Positions 1 through 8,889 of a stretch of DNA of 64,000 bases are shown here, piece by piece; position 1 is the stretch's first letter, and each line of letters starts with the position of its first letter. The notes beneath the pieces were generated by a model that was not told the origin of the DNA, searched no databases, and saw only the letters and a program-made list of their open reading frames with translations. Where the stretch lies: assembly GCA_017442185.1 (NCBI GenBank), contig JAFSAT010000024.1, positions 1 through 64,000 of the forward strand. The letters are read 5' to 3'. Position numbers and translations under genes: made by a program. This stretch comes from Bacteroidaceae bacterium (GTDB lineage Bacteria; Bacteroidota; Bacteroidia; Bacteroidales; Bacteroidaceae).

Positions 1-87
1 CAATAGTTAAACAAAAAATAAATTTAAGTTACGACTATCTAACAAATAAACTATTGATATTCCTTTAATTACCTCGTTTTAAGCATA

Positions 88-123
88 TAAAAAAAGGAAA
101 GTAAGATAAATAACTTACTTTCC
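88..123 (-). terminator. Rho-independent terminator after tRNA-Arg
   Basis: Read on the minus strand, a perfect 10-bp stem (positions 114-123 with 96-105, loop of 8) is followed by a run of seven T residues. It begins seven bases past the tRNA 3' end, so it very likely ends the tRNA transcript. Confidence 0.8.
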
Positions 124-129
124 CCTTTG

Positions 130-203
<74 letters not shown>

Positions 204-285
204 GACCTTTTATACAAGTGAGGTGTTAATTGAACAACAAGGCTGTTAAACAATCTCCCCCCCCTCTTGTTTTGATTTACGTTTG

Positions 286-317
286 CAAAGATAGTACTTT
301 TATCGGCTTTTGCCAAT
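286..317 (-). promoter_or_regulatory. Probable promoter of tRNA-Arg
   Basis: On the minus strand a perfect Bacteroidales -7 box, TATCTTTG (286-293), lies 20 bp downstream of ATTG (314-317), one mismatch from the -33 consensus TTTG. Transcription would start near 279 and give a leader of about 75 nt. The rest of 204-403 holds no gene that I can support, only A/T-rich sequence and an eight-C run. Confidence 0.5.
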
Positions 318-403
318 AAAAATTTAAAAAAAAATTAAAACCTCACAAGAAAGAGGGTGCAAAGAGGGTGTATATATGCAAATTCTACCGGATAAAAAGC
401 TCG

Positions 404-1096
404 TTACTCGGCATATTCGTATATATGAGTGTCCGCTGTTGCCGCCGACAGCCTTTCAAAAGATGGTATGAATATCTCCTTGCGACTTAGCTCTACAAGG
501 CCACGATTCTGAAGACTGTTGAGAGTGCGAGATATGTTAAGGCGGGTCTCGCCAAGAACTTGTGCCAAACGCTCCATCTTTATTGTCAGCCTTTTGCTGC
601 CGGTGGGAACTTCGCAGCGCAGAGCTATGAATCGGGCTATTCGCCCCTCGATGCTTTGAGGAGCTTCCTGCCAAGCTGTGTTGTTCATGGCCTGTGCCTT
701 AAGACTTATCAGATTGAGCATGTTTATCGAAAAAATATTATATTTAGACAGTTGGCTGTAATAAAAAGACTTGTCGAACGATAGGGTGTTGCATTCGCCT
801 TTTGAATAATAAGTTCTGCTATACTCGGGACGGGCGCCGAATAGCGAGTATGGCTCTATTGCATGAGGCGGGGTAAGCATTTCGCGCAATATGTAGCTCT
901 CGTCCGAAGATATGCGCTCAGATTCGATGCTTCCACTTAGCAAAATTACAAACTTTTCGCATTTGTCACCTTGTGAAAGGAGACGCTCGCCGTTTTTGTG
1001 ACGAGTAAAGTCGAGTTTTACTTTCTCAATAATAGTGGTGAGCTCATTCTTGCTCATCCCCTGAAAATATGGCAGCCTCAGTAGGTTTTCGTACAT
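404..1096 (-). CDS. Crp/Fnr family transcriptional regulator
   Basis: This 230-residue protein has the usual two-part Crp/Fnr layout. A cyclic-nucleotide-binding-type beta-roll fills roughly residues 10-130, and a winged helix-turn-helix lies at about 140-225, with the recognition segment GETRLNISRTL. The length is normal for the family. The ligand pocket does not show the residues expected for cAMP binding, so the effector is unknown. In Bacteroidales such proteins usually regulate a few metabolic or stress genes. No co-transcribed partner is evident: it stands alone between a tRNA and a long non-coding stretch. Targets cannot be inferred from context. Confidence 0.9.
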   Translation of the reverse strand: MYENLLRLPYFQGMSKNELTTIIEKVKLDFTRHKNGERLLSQGDKCEKFVILLSGSIESERISSDESYILREMLTPPHAIEPYSLFGARPEYSRTYYSKGECNTLSFDKSFYYSQLSKYNIFSINMLNLISLKAQAMNNTAWQEAPQSIEGRIARFIALRCEVPTGSKRLTIKMERLAQVLGETRLNISRTLNSLQNRGLVELSRKEIFIPSFERLSAATADTHIYEYAE

Positions 1097-1120
1097 CTTC
1101 TGTTTTTATAAAGTTATTTA

Positions 1121-1128
1121 CAAAGATA
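1121..1128 (-). promoter_or_regulatory. Probable -7 box of the Crp/Fnr-family gene
   Basis: TATCTTTG on the minus strand matches the Bacteroidales -7 consensus TAnnTTTG and lies 25 bp upstream of the start codon. No good -33 TTTG is present at the usual distance. Confidence 0.45.
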
Positions 1129-1238
1129 ACTTCCTTTGCCTGTAAAAAGTATCAGCAACGCAATTCTTTTTGTTTTTTTTAACTTAACGATGCAGAGAGT
1201 GTTACTTTGCTATGATAGTTTTCTGTTTTTCCGTCTAA

Positions 1239-1590
1239 TTGTTGTATATTTGAGATAAATCTCGAATATCATACTGCACTCGCTGCAAAATAATAAAGCA
1301 AGCTTTATTTTATTTCGCTCGTTTGTTGTATATTTGAGGTAAACCTCGAATATCATACTGCACTCGCTGCAAAATAATAAAGCAAGCTTTATTTTATTTC
1401 GCTCGTTTGTTGTATATTTGAGCTGAAGCTCGAATATCATACTGCACTCGCTGTAAAATAATAAAGCGAGCTTTATTTTTATTTCGCTCGTTTGTTGTAT
1501 ATTTGAGGTAAACCTCGAATATAATCTTTCACTCGCTGCAAAATAATAAAGCGAGCTTTATTTTATTTCGCTCGTTTGTTGTATATTTGC
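1239..1590 (+). repeat. 84-bp tandem repeat array, each unit with a promoter-like box
   Basis: Four nearly identical units begin at 1241, 1325, 1409 and 1494 (spacings 84, 84, 85, 84), and a partial fifth runs to 1590. Each unit starts with GTTGTATATTTG, which contains the exact -7 consensus TATATTTG on the plus strand. It is followed by a short inverted repeat of the GAGGTAAACCTC type, a conserved CACTCGCTGCAAAATAATA block, and a palindrome AATAAAGC-NN-GCTTTATT. A TTTA lies 21 bp before each downstream -7 box. The array points towards miaA. The region 1097-1873 otherwise holds only the hairpin element described separately. Confidence 0.85.
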
Positions 1591-1633
1591 CGTGTAGACA
1601 AAATCAGACATCACACGCTGCGATATGTTAAAA

Positions 1634-1827
1634 TAAGAAACTGTTTAATTTATATCGTTAAGTTTTTTATAGAGCAAAAATAGGATGTTTTATTATTTTT
1701 TGAGGGCGCGTAGCGGGCTACGTAACCGAGAAAAAGAAGAATACAGACATTTTTGAATATAAAAAACAACGAAATAACGGCTTCCAATATAAGAAAGACT
1801 TTTATTTGAAACTTAAACCGCTTCTAA
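1634..1827 (+). repeat. Degenerate MITE-like hairpin element (copy A)
   Basis: The left end TAAGAAACTGTTTAATTT (1634-1651) is partly matched by an inverted right end at 1809-1827 (16 of 19 bases agree with the intact copy at 16163-16181). Inside the left end is the TATATCG...TTTTTATAGAGCAAAAATAGG block shared with three other intergenic sites in this window. A small internal hairpin, CGTAGC-GG-GCTACG, lies at 1709-1722. It contains no ORF of note. Confidence 0.6.
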
Positions 1828-1873
1828 ACCTTTCCGGCTTTGTTCGTTTGTTGTATGTATGCAACGCTGAATT

Positions 1874-2818
1874 ATGGAGAATAGAGATTCAAGAAGATAT
1901 GATATGTTGGCCGTGGTAGGGCCTACGGCTTGCGGAAAGACTGCTCTTGCCGTTGAGCTTGCTCTTGCATTTGGCGGTGAGGTGCTCAGTGCCGACAGTC
2001 GTCAGGTGTATAGAGGAATGGACATAGGCACAGGCAAGGATTTGAGCGAGTATGTTCGTGGCGATGTAAACGTTCCGGTGCATCTTGTGGATATTGCAGA
2101 GGCCGGTTACAGATACAATGTCTTTGAATATCAACGTGATTTTTTGAGAGCCTACGAGGGTGTTGTGCAGCGTGGCAATCTGCCTGTGTTGTGCGGTGGC
2201 AGCGGAATGTATGTCGAGTCGGTGCTGCGTGGTTACAGGCTTATTCCCGTTCCCGAGAATCAGGAACTGAGAGAGCGCCTGCAGCATAAGTCACTTGAGG
2301 AACTTACCGCAATTCTATCGACATATAAGATATTGCATAATAACACTGATACAGATACGGTGAAGCGTGCGATACGTGCCATCGAGATAGAGGAGTACTA
2401 TGCGGCGGCAAGGGTCGAGGAACGCGAATTTCCCACAATACGAACATTGACGTTGGGAGTGGATGTGAGCCGCGAGGTGCGTCGTGAGCGCATAAGCAAG
2501 CGTCTGAGGGCACGTCTCGAAGAGGGGCTGATAGAAGAGGTTGAGCGTCTTCTTGCAAACGGGCTGACGGCCGAACAACTTATATATTATGGTCTTGAAT
2601 ATAAGTTTGTAACACTGTATATCACCGGGGCTTTGACACGCGAAGAGATGTTTCAAGGTTTGGAGACGGCAATACATCAGTTTGCAAAAAGGCAAATGAC
2701 GTGGTTCCGAGGCATGGAGCGCCGTGGGGTGAATATTCACTGGGTGGATATATCGCTTCCCCTGCCCGAGATTATAGAAACGATAAAAAGGTTGTTATAT
2801 GATAAAGGCACAGAATAG
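1874..2818 (+). CDS. miaA: tRNA dimethylallyltransferase
   Basis: The enzyme transfers a dimethylallyl group to N6 of A37 in tRNAs that read codons starting with U. This is the first step of the ms2i6A modification. The 314-residue protein has the P-loop GPTACGKT at residues 16-23 and the tRNA/substrate-binding motif DSRQVYRGMDIGTGKD from residue 41. GTGKD in place of the common GTAK resembles the second MiaA paralogue many Bacteroidetes carry (family knowledge), so another copy may exist elsewhere. A start at Met11 is possible. The 3' end overlaps the next gene by 20 bp. Confidence 0.92.
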   Translation: MENRDSRRYDMLAVVGPTACGKTALAVELALAFGGEVLSADSRQVYRGMDIGTGKDLSEYVRGDVNVPVHLVDIAEAGYRYNVFEYQRDFLRAYEGVVQRGNLPVLCGGSGMYVESVLRGYRLIPVPENQELRERLQHKSLEELTAILSTYKILHNNTDTDTVKRAIRAIEIEEYYAAARVEEREFPTIRTLTLGVDVSREVRRERISKRLRARLEEGLIEEVERLLANGLTAEQLIYYGLEYKFVTLYITGALTREEMFQGLETAIHQFAKRQMTWFRGMERRGVNIHWVDISLPLPEIIETIKRLLYDKGTE

Positions 2819-3752
2819 CAACAGACACCGTTGGGGCATTATATATTGCCCGAGGGTGGGAGCGCTTAAACCCATGAAACGATGGAACGAGATTCGTGAC
2901 TATCTAAAGGGAAAAGGCGTTGAATACGACCTTATACAGTCGGAGAATTTCGACTCCATAGAGCGCCTTTCAAAAGTTCTTGCCGACAATGGCTACGAGA
3001 CAATTGTGCTTGTGGGCGGCGACGGTGCTCTTCAGGATGCTTTAAACGGTATAATGGCCTCTGAAAATAGGGAACGCATAGCTCTGGGAATAATTCCCAA
3101 CGGCATTGCCAACGATTTTGCACACTATTGGGGGCTCGACGAGAAAAACTATAAGTCGGCCGTCGATTGCATAATGGCAAGACGTACACGCTTGGTGGAT
3201 GTGGGTTGTTGCAGCTACATGGAGCATGGCGCCGAGCGCACACGTTACTTCCTGAATGTTGTTAATATAGGACTGAGCGCACATCTTGTTGAGATAGCCA
3301 ACCGCAAAAGATATTTTTTTGCCAAACTATCCTCGTCGTTCAGCGGATTGCTGCATCTGCTCTTCTATCGGCAAAACTTCAACATGTGCTTTTCGCTGAA
3401 TAATCAAACGATAGAAAAGCGTTTTATGATGCTGTGCGTGGGCAATGCCCGCGGATACGGCATGACACCGAGCGCTGTGCCATATAACGGACTTCTTGAT
3501 GTCTCGGCCATAAGAATGCCCAAATTCATGGGAATGTTGCGCGGAATGTATATGGTGTGGAGGCGTAAGATTTTGAATTATAAATTGATGGAGCCTTTTC
3601 GTACAACGGAAATTGAGATATACTCGGTGGACAATGCGTTGGCAGGAATAGATGGGCGACCGTTTCATCCGACATACCCCATGCGCATCAATATCGTGTG
3701 CGAAGCATTTAATCTCATAATACCCGATAAGACAATAAAAAAGAAAAAATAA
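2799..3752 (+). CDS. Diacylglycerol kinase catalytic-domain protein (YegS-like)
   Basis: The 317-residue protein has the glycine-rich nucleotide loop GGDGALQDALNG at residues 73-84, then GIIPNGIANDFA, which together define the DAGK catalytic fold. The family phosphorylates diacylglycerol or related lipids and sphingoid bases. The exact substrate here is not predictable. The canonical GGDGT reads GGDGA in this protein. It overlaps miaA by 20 bp and sits 3 bp before kdsA, so the group is translated from one mRNA. With kdsA and the downstream outer-membrane protein, an envelope-lipid role is plausible (inference). No signal peptide is seen. Confidence 0.85.
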   Translation: MIKAQNSNRHRWGIIYCPRVGALKPMKRWNEIRDYLKGKGVEYDLIQSENFDSIERLSKVLADNGYETIVLVGGDGALQDALNGIMASENRERIALGIIPNGIANDFAHYWGLDEKNYKSAVDCIMARRTRLVDVGCCSYMEHGAERTRYFLNVVNIGLSAHLVEIANRKRYFFAKLSSSFSGLLHLLFYRQNFNMCFSLNNQTIEKRFMMLCVGNARGYGMTPSAVPYNGLLDVSAIRMPKFMGMLRGMYMVWRRKILNYKLMEPFRTTEIEIYSVDNALAGIDGRPFHPTYPMRINIVCEAFNLIIPDKTIKKKK

Positions 3753-3755
3753 GAT

Positions 3756-4559
3756 ATGACAATCAGAGAACTTACTTCAACCGACAAATTTTTTCTTCTG
3801 GCCGGTCCTTGCGTGATAGAAGGCGAAGAGATGGCCATGCGAATAGCAGAGAAAATAGTGGCAATGACAAGCGAGCGTGGAATACCTTATGTGTTCAAAG
3901 GTTCATATCGCAAGGCAAATCGCTCGCGAGTGGATTCTTTTACAGGCATTGGCGACGAAGCTGCTCTGCGCGTGTTGCGACGTGTGCGCGAAACGTTTAA
4001 TATACCGGTGGTGACAGATATTCATAGCGCCGAAGAGGCCGAGATGGCAGCCGAGTATGTAGATGTGTTGCAGATTCCGGCATTCCTGTGCCGACAAACC
4101 GACCTTCTGGTGGCAGCTGCAAAAACCGGACGCATAGTAAATATAAAGAAAGGACAGTTCCTCTCGCCCATGGCAATGAAATTTGCCGCCGAAAAAGTGG
4201 TCTCCGAGGGTGGAGCCGGACAGGTGATGCTCACCGAGCGCGGTACAACATTCGGCTATCAAGACCTTGTGGTTGATTTTCGCTCGATTCCCCAAATGCG
4301 CACTTTCGGCTATCCTGTGGTGATGGATATAACACACTCGCTGCAACAGCCCAATCAGAGTGCAGGTGTTACAGGCGGTATGCCCGAAATGATTGAAACA
4401 ATGGCAAAGGCTGCAATAGCCGTAGGCGCCGATGGAATTTTTATCGAGACACACGAGAATCCCTCCGAGGCAAAGAGCGATGGAGCCAACATGCTGCGTC
4501 TTGAACTTTTGGAAGGATTGCTCGACAAACTGCTGCGCATCAGAGAGGCTGTGAAGTGA
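3756..4559 (+). CDS. kdsA: 3-deoxy-8-phosphooctulonate synthase
   Basis: KdsA condenses phosphoenolpyruvate with arabinose 5-phosphate to make Kdo-8-phosphate, the committed step towards the Kdo of lipid A-core. The 267-residue length is normal. Diagnostic motifs include LAGPCVIEG near the N-terminus, FKGSYRKANRS around residue 48, VTDIHS and the C-terminal HENPSEAKSDG. The last bases overlap the GTG start of the following outer-membrane gene, so translation of the two is coupled. Confidence 0.97.
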   Translation: MTIRELTSTDKFFLLAGPCVIEGEEMAMRIAEKIVAMTSERGIPYVFKGSYRKANRSRVDSFTGIGDEAALRVLRRVRETFNIPVVTDIHSAEEAEMAAEYVDVLQIPAFLCRQTDLLVAAAKTGRIVNIKKGQFLSPMAMKFAAEKVVSEGGAGQVMLTERGTTFGYQDLVVDFRSIPQMRTFGYPVVMDITHSLQQPNQSAGVTGGMPEMIETMAKAAIAVGADGIFIETHENPSEAKSDGANMLRLELLEGLLDKLLRIREAVK

Positions 4560-6700
4560 CGGTTCTGCGGCGTATATGGGTGTTGATGTTGCTGTGGGTG
4601 CTGTGTGAGGCATCTGCGGCAACAGTTGTCGATACAGACTCTGTGATGAGATGCCTGAATGAGTCGCTCGAAAATAAAAAATTTGCAATAGGGGAGTGTC
4701 TGGGGAAACTTTACGTAAAGCAGCATACAAGGCTCACAAAGTGGAATCTCGGCCTGAATCTGATACCCGGAATGACACGATTCGACAGCGATGAGAGCCG
4801 CTACCTTACGGAACTTTTCTACGATGTGCACTTTCTTGATTATGCACTGCCCACAATACGCAGGCGTGCATGGCTCACCACGCATCGTCACGGAAATGGC
4901 GAAATGGAGAGGGTGCTTGCATTTATGCTTCCGGCTGTTTATGACGAGAAAATGCTTCCCGGAGGTTATCTCTCGCCACTGCATGGAGTAAACGGCGGAT
5001 ATTATAATTACGCAACAGATACTCTGTACTCCGACACACTTAAGGAGCACGCATCGTCGGTGAAGATTTGTTTCACTCAGCGTTTCGACAATATAAAACT
5101 TTTTTCAAAAGGGTGGTTCGTGGTTGATGATTCGTGTCGTGTGCGAGAGATGTGTGTCGAGGGGTGGGACGAGCAGTGCAGCTTTAAAGTGCTATATAGC
5201 ATGGGGAGCGGAGCAGATGATGCTCTTCTGGTGAATAGTGTCACATTGCGTATGAAGTATAAATTTGCAGGGAACGACCTCGACGTCTCGGCACACGGAG
5301 TGTATGATTACGAGATTATAAATCCGCTTCCGGATAATCACCCTTATGATAAATATAATCTTACCGCTGCAATAAGCTCTGTTCCCGACCCGGGCACCGT
5401 AGCCGACCGGGAGGATTATGCCGCGAAGCATCGTCGGCTGCCGCTAACCCTGTCGGAATTTGCTTTTTATATGAAAAAAGGAGCAGTGCAACGAAAAAGC
5501 TCCCCGGCAGAAGATAATAACAGCTATGACGATTCCAACGAAAATCTCTTGTGGACGCTGGGCGACCAAATGATAAGCAGCCATTCGCTCGATTGGCAAG
5601 GCGGTAACATAAAACTCTCTCCCATCATTGACCCCTCGCACCTGTCATACAGCTCCAGCCGCGGACTATCCTACAAAATGACAGCCAACATCAGAAGCAA
5701 AATAGGCGATGGCCGAGAACTTTCGGTGTTACCCGTTGCTGGATATAACTTCAAACAAAAGGCATTATATTGGGATGTGACAGGCCGATACCTCTACGAC
5801 CCGATGAATCTCGGGAGCTTCTCCGTAAACATTGGCTCGGGTAACCGCACATACAGCAGTGTGGAACTGAAACGTATCGAGCAGATGGCTGCCGATTCGT
5901 TAGACTTTGACAACATGAGTCTCAACTATTTTAAAAACATGTACGCCTATTTGTCGTTGCAACGCGAGGTGAGCAACGGCCTTGAGGTGTTGCTGGGCAT
6001 AAACTTTCATCGTCGCAAACTAATTGGAGCACCTCACGAGGTTTTAAACGAAAACAAGATAAGAGTAAAAAAGATATATTCACAATTTGCCCCTCACTTG
6101 AGAATTTCGTGGCAACCGGGAATGTATTATTATATAAAAGGTGGAAGAAAGATTAATATCGGGTCGCATCTGCCGCGCATTTCCCTTGATGTAGAACAGG
6201 GAATAAAAGGCCTTTTCGGTTCCAACGGCATATATACATCCTCGGAAATAGATATTCAATATAAGTTGAAAGTAAATCGCAGCGATGCTCTCTATTTACG
6301 TGCAGGCGGTGGCGGATTCTTCTACACAAAAGATGTCTACTTTGTGGATTATGCCTTTCTTAAACACAACTACCTGCCGATAGACAGGAGCGACGAACTT
6401 GGTGGCACGTTCCAACTGCTGGCATCAGAATGGTACAATTCGGCAAACAAATACCTTCGTGCGCATGCAACATACGAGTCGCCGTTTCTTGTCATGCAAA
6501 GAGTGTTCCCGTATATCAATTTTATCAAAAGCGAAAGAATCTATTTAAATGCCCTTGTAATGTCGCATCTTACTCCTTACACCGAAATTGGTTACGGCAT
6601 CTCTACACCCTATGTGGATGTAGGCCTGTTTATCAGCGGAAAAAATCATCAGTTCCACCAATTTGGTTATAAAATATCTGTTTCTTTGTTCGAAGATTGA
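4556..6700 (+). CDS. DUF5686 family outer-membrane beta-barrel protein
   Basis: This 714-residue protein has a short signal peptide (RRIWVLMLLWVLCEASA) followed by a periplasmic part and a beta-strand-rich C-terminal half typical of DUF5686 proteins of Bacteroidota. Function in this family is not established. They are outer-membrane proteins, often with an N-terminal carboxypeptidase-regulatory-like domain. I do not see that domain here. The start is GTG and overlaps the kdsA stop by four bases (GTGA). No other start gives a complete signal peptide. Coupling to kdsA suggests co-expression with lipopolysaccharide synthesis, but this is inference. Confidence 0.8.
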   Translation: MTVLRRIWVLMLLWVLCEASAATVVDTDSVMRCLNESLENKKFAIGECLGKLYVKQHTRLTKWNLGLNLIPGMTRFDSDESRYLTELFYDVHFLDYALPTIRRRAWLTTHRHGNGEMERVLAFMLPAVYDEKMLPGGYLSPLHGVNGGYYNYATDTLYSDTLKEHASSVKICFTQRFDNIKLFSKGWFVVDDSCRVREMCVEGWDEQCSFKVLYSMGSGADDALLVNSVTLRMKYKFAGNDLDVSAHGVYDYEIINPLPDNHPYDKYNLTAAISSVPDPGTVADREDYAAKHRRLPLTLSEFAFYMKKGAVQRKSSPAEDNNSYDDSNENLLWTLGDQMISSHSLDWQGGNIKLSPIIDPSHLSYSSSRGLSYKMTANIRSKIGDGRELSVLPVAGYNFKQKALYWDVTGRYLYDPMNLGSFSVNIGSGNRTYSSVELKRIEQMAADSLDFDNMSLNYFKNMYAYLSLQREVSNGLEVLLGINFHRRKLIGAPHEVLNENKIRVKKIYSQFAPHLRISWQPGMYYYIKGGRKINIGSHLPRISLDVEQGIKGLFGSNGIYTSSEIDIQYKLKVNRSDALYLRAGGGGFFYTKDVYFVDYAFLKHNYLPIDRSDELGGTFQLLASEWYNSANKYLRAHATYESPFLVMQRVFPYINFIKSERIYLNALVMSHLTPYTEIGYGISTPYVDVGLFISGKNHQFHQFGYKISVSLFED

Positions 6701-6751
6701 GGATTTTTTGCCATTTTTTAATTTTTTTTCAAAAAATATCCTTTCTTTTTT
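6701..6751 (+). terminator. Possible terminator after the DUF5686 gene
   Basis: GGATTTTTTG (6701-6710) can pair with CAAAAAATATCC (6730-6741), followed by TTTCTTTTTT. The stem is A/T-rich and imperfect, so the call is weak. Confidence 0.35.
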
Positions 6752-6780
6752 GTTATTGATATTTTAATTGCCTACATTTG
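6749..6780 (+). promoter_or_regulatory. Promoter of the glycogen operon
   Basis: TTTG (6749-6752), a 20-bp spacer and TACATTTG (6773-6780) match the Bacteroidales promoter consensus perfectly. Transcription should begin near 6787, leaving a 5' leader of about 100 nt before the debranching-enzyme start. I see no recognised riboswitch in that leader. Confidence 0.7.
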
Positions 6781-6890
6781 AAAATGATATCATAGACTGT
6801 TTCGATTCTCGCAATCCATAGTGGCAGAATTGAGGCGGTTCTGTGGGTGTTTACGGATATTAATGTTATTTATCATATAAATTCAACGAG

Positions 6891-8846
6891 ATGAGTTATT
6901 TGAGATTCGAAAAAACTCTGATGACGAACTTGGAAGAGTCGTTGCAAAAGGAGATTTTGAGGACAAACCGTTCGGGTGCATATCACTGTTCGACCATAGT
7001 CGACTGCAACACCCGTAAGTATCACGGCCTGTTGGTTGTGCCCATCCCGCAACTTGACGACGAGAATCACGTACTGTTGTCGTCGCTTGACGAGACGGTT
7101 GTTCTTCACGGCGCAGAGTTCAATTTGGGACTCCACAAGTACAATGCCGACAACTTCAGTCCCCGAGGCAACAAGTACATTCGCGAGTTTGCATGGGAGC
7201 GTGTGCCCACCACCATATACAATGTAGGCGGAGTGTGGCTAAAGAAAGAGAAGGCCTTTGTGCATCACGAGAACAGAATTCTTATCCGTTACACCCTGCT
7301 CAAGGCGAATACTGCTGTGACACTGCGTTTGCGTCCATTCCTCGCATTCCGCAGCGTGCGCGAGTATACACATGAGAACAATATCGCCAACAAAAATTAC
7401 AGGGAGGTAGAGAACGGAATAAGCATGTGCATGTATTCGGGTTACCCCGACCTATACATGCAGCTGAACAAAAAGAACGAGTTTGTGTATCGTCCCGATT
7501 GGTACAGAGGCATTGAATACGTAAAGGAACTTGAAAGAGGCTACGATTTCAATGAAGACCTTTTTGTTCCCGGTTATTTCGAGGTTAAAATGAAAGTGGG
7601 CGAGAGTATTGTATTCTCGGGCGGAATAGATCCCATCAGTACCCGCACCATGAAAGCTGCCTTTGAGCACGAAGACAAGATACGTATTCCGCGCGACAAT
7701 TTCATGCACTGCATGGAGTGTGCAGGTAACCAATTCTTTAACGTTCAGGGCGACCACATATACATTCTCGCAGGCTATCCTTGGTTCAAATGTCGCGCAC
7801 GCGACCTTTTTGTATCATTACCCGGTCTTACACTCACCGAGTCGGGAAAACCCGGAGAGTATGAACAGGTAATGCGCACGGCACGCATAGCAATTGAAGA
7901 TTTCATGGCCGACCGTCCGAGCGAGTGTAAAATTTACGAGATGGAGCATCCCGATGTCCTCCTATGGGCAATATGGGCAATACAGCAATATGCAAAGGAG
8001 CGTGGCATCGAGGCTTGTCGAGATTTGTATGGCGACCTGGTGCTGAAAATAATGGACTTCATTCGCTCAAACAAACATCTGAACCTGCATGTGGCTCCCA
8101 GCGGACTTGTCAGCACCAACGGCCGCGACAAGGCTGTCACATGGATGAACTCCACAGCAAACGGGCGTCCCGTAGTTCCTCGCACAGGCTATGTGGTAGA
8201 GATTAATGCACTTTGGTACAACGCCCTTAAATTTACACAAGAGATGGCAGCAGCAATGGGCAACAAAGAGGTTGAAGAGTCTCTTGTACGTCCGATAGCA
8301 CTTGCCGGAAAAGCCTTTGTAGAGGTGTTCCTCAATGAGCATGGCTATCTCTATGATTACGTAGACGGAGATTATGTAGATTGGAGCGTGCGTCCCAATA
8401 TGATTCTTGCAGCAGCCCTCGAGTACTCCCCCTTGAACAGCAAACAACAGAAAAAAGTGCTGGACATTGTTACACGCGAACTGCTGACACCGCGCGGCCT
8501 GCGTTCCCTCTCTCCCAAGAGCATGGGTTACAACCCCAACTACGTAGGTCCACAGATACAGCGCGACTACGCATACCATCAAGGAACCGTATGGCCTTGG
8601 TTGGCAGGCTTCTACTATGAGGCATATCTGAAGATTTATAAAACAAGTGGCGTTTCATTCGTTGAAAGACAGATGATAGGCTTCGAGGATGAGATTGTTC
8701 AACACTGCGTCGGCTCAATCCCCGAACTGTTCGACGGTAACCCGCCATTCAAAGGACGTGGCGCCGTAGCGTTCGCAATGAACGTGGCCGAAATCCTCAG
8801 AACAAGCCATATTCTTAAACAGTATGAATCAAAATTGGAGGCTTAA
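6891..8846 (+). CDS. Glycogen debranching enzyme (amylo-alpha-1,6-glucosidase, GH133-type)
   Basis: This protein is expected to hydrolyse alpha-1,6 branch glucose from glycogen or limit dextrin in the cytoplasm. The 651 residues comprise an N-terminal GDE domain (about 1-260, opening with a TNRSGAYHCST motif) and a C-terminal (alpha/alpha)6-barrel amylo-1,6-glucosidase domain. The barrel carries the signature YHQGTVWPWLAGFYYE near residue 562. No signal peptide is present. It is the first gene of a three-gene operon with a glycosyltransferase and a GH57-family protein, the typical Bacteroidales glycogen cluster. Confidence 0.92.
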   Translation: MSYLRFEKTLMTNLEESLQKEILRTNRSGAYHCSTIVDCNTRKYHGLLVVPIPQLDDENHVLLSSLDETVVLHGAEFNLGLHKYNADNFSPRGNKYIREFAWERVPTTIYNVGGVWLKKEKAFVHHENRILIRYTLLKANTAVTLRLRPFLAFRSVREYTHENNIANKNYREVENGISMCMYSGYPDLYMQLNKKNEFVYRPDWYRGIEYVKELERGYDFNEDLFVPGYFEVKMKVGESIVFSGGIDPISTRTMKAAFEHEDKIRIPRDNFMHCMECAGNQFFNVQGDHIYILAGYPWFKCRARDLFVSLPGLTLTESGKPGEYEQVMRTARIAIEDFMADRPSECKIYEMEHPDVLLWAIWAIQQYAKERGIEACRDLYGDLVLKIMDFIRSNKHLNLHVAPSGLVSTNGRDKAVTWMNSTANGRPVVPRTGYVVEINALWYNALKFTQEMAAAMGNKEVEESLVRPIALAGKAFVEVFLNEHGYLYDYVDGDYVDWSVRPNMILAAALEYSPLNSKQQKKVLDIVTRELLTPRGLRSLSPKSMGYNPNYVGPQIQRDYAYHQGTVWPWLAGFYYEAYLKIYKTSGVSFVERQMIGFEDEIVQHCVGSIPELFDGNPPFKGRGAVAFAMNVAEILRTSHILKQYESKLEA

Positions 8847-8889
8847 GGGACAAATCTCTTAGTACCAAGAAACAAAAAATAACAATCGT

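Noticed and set aside
1210..1440. 76-residue minus-strand frame made of three 28-residue repeats
   Set aside because: It is only the translation of the 84-bp tandem repeats. The frame breaks at the 85-bp unit and the DNA carries promoter-like and palindromic motifs instead.
1239..1590. CRISPR-like array
   Set aside because: The spacers are as similar as the repeats, the unit is 84 bp and no cas genes are present.
3903..4730. 275-residue minus-strand frame opposite kdsA
   Set aside because: It is antisense to the clear kdsA coding region, is rich in Cys/His and has no recognisable domain; a codon-bias shadow.
8067..8582. 171-residue minus-strand frame inside the debranching enzyme gene
   Set aside because: It is fully covered by a well-conserved enzyme on the other strand and contains no domain.
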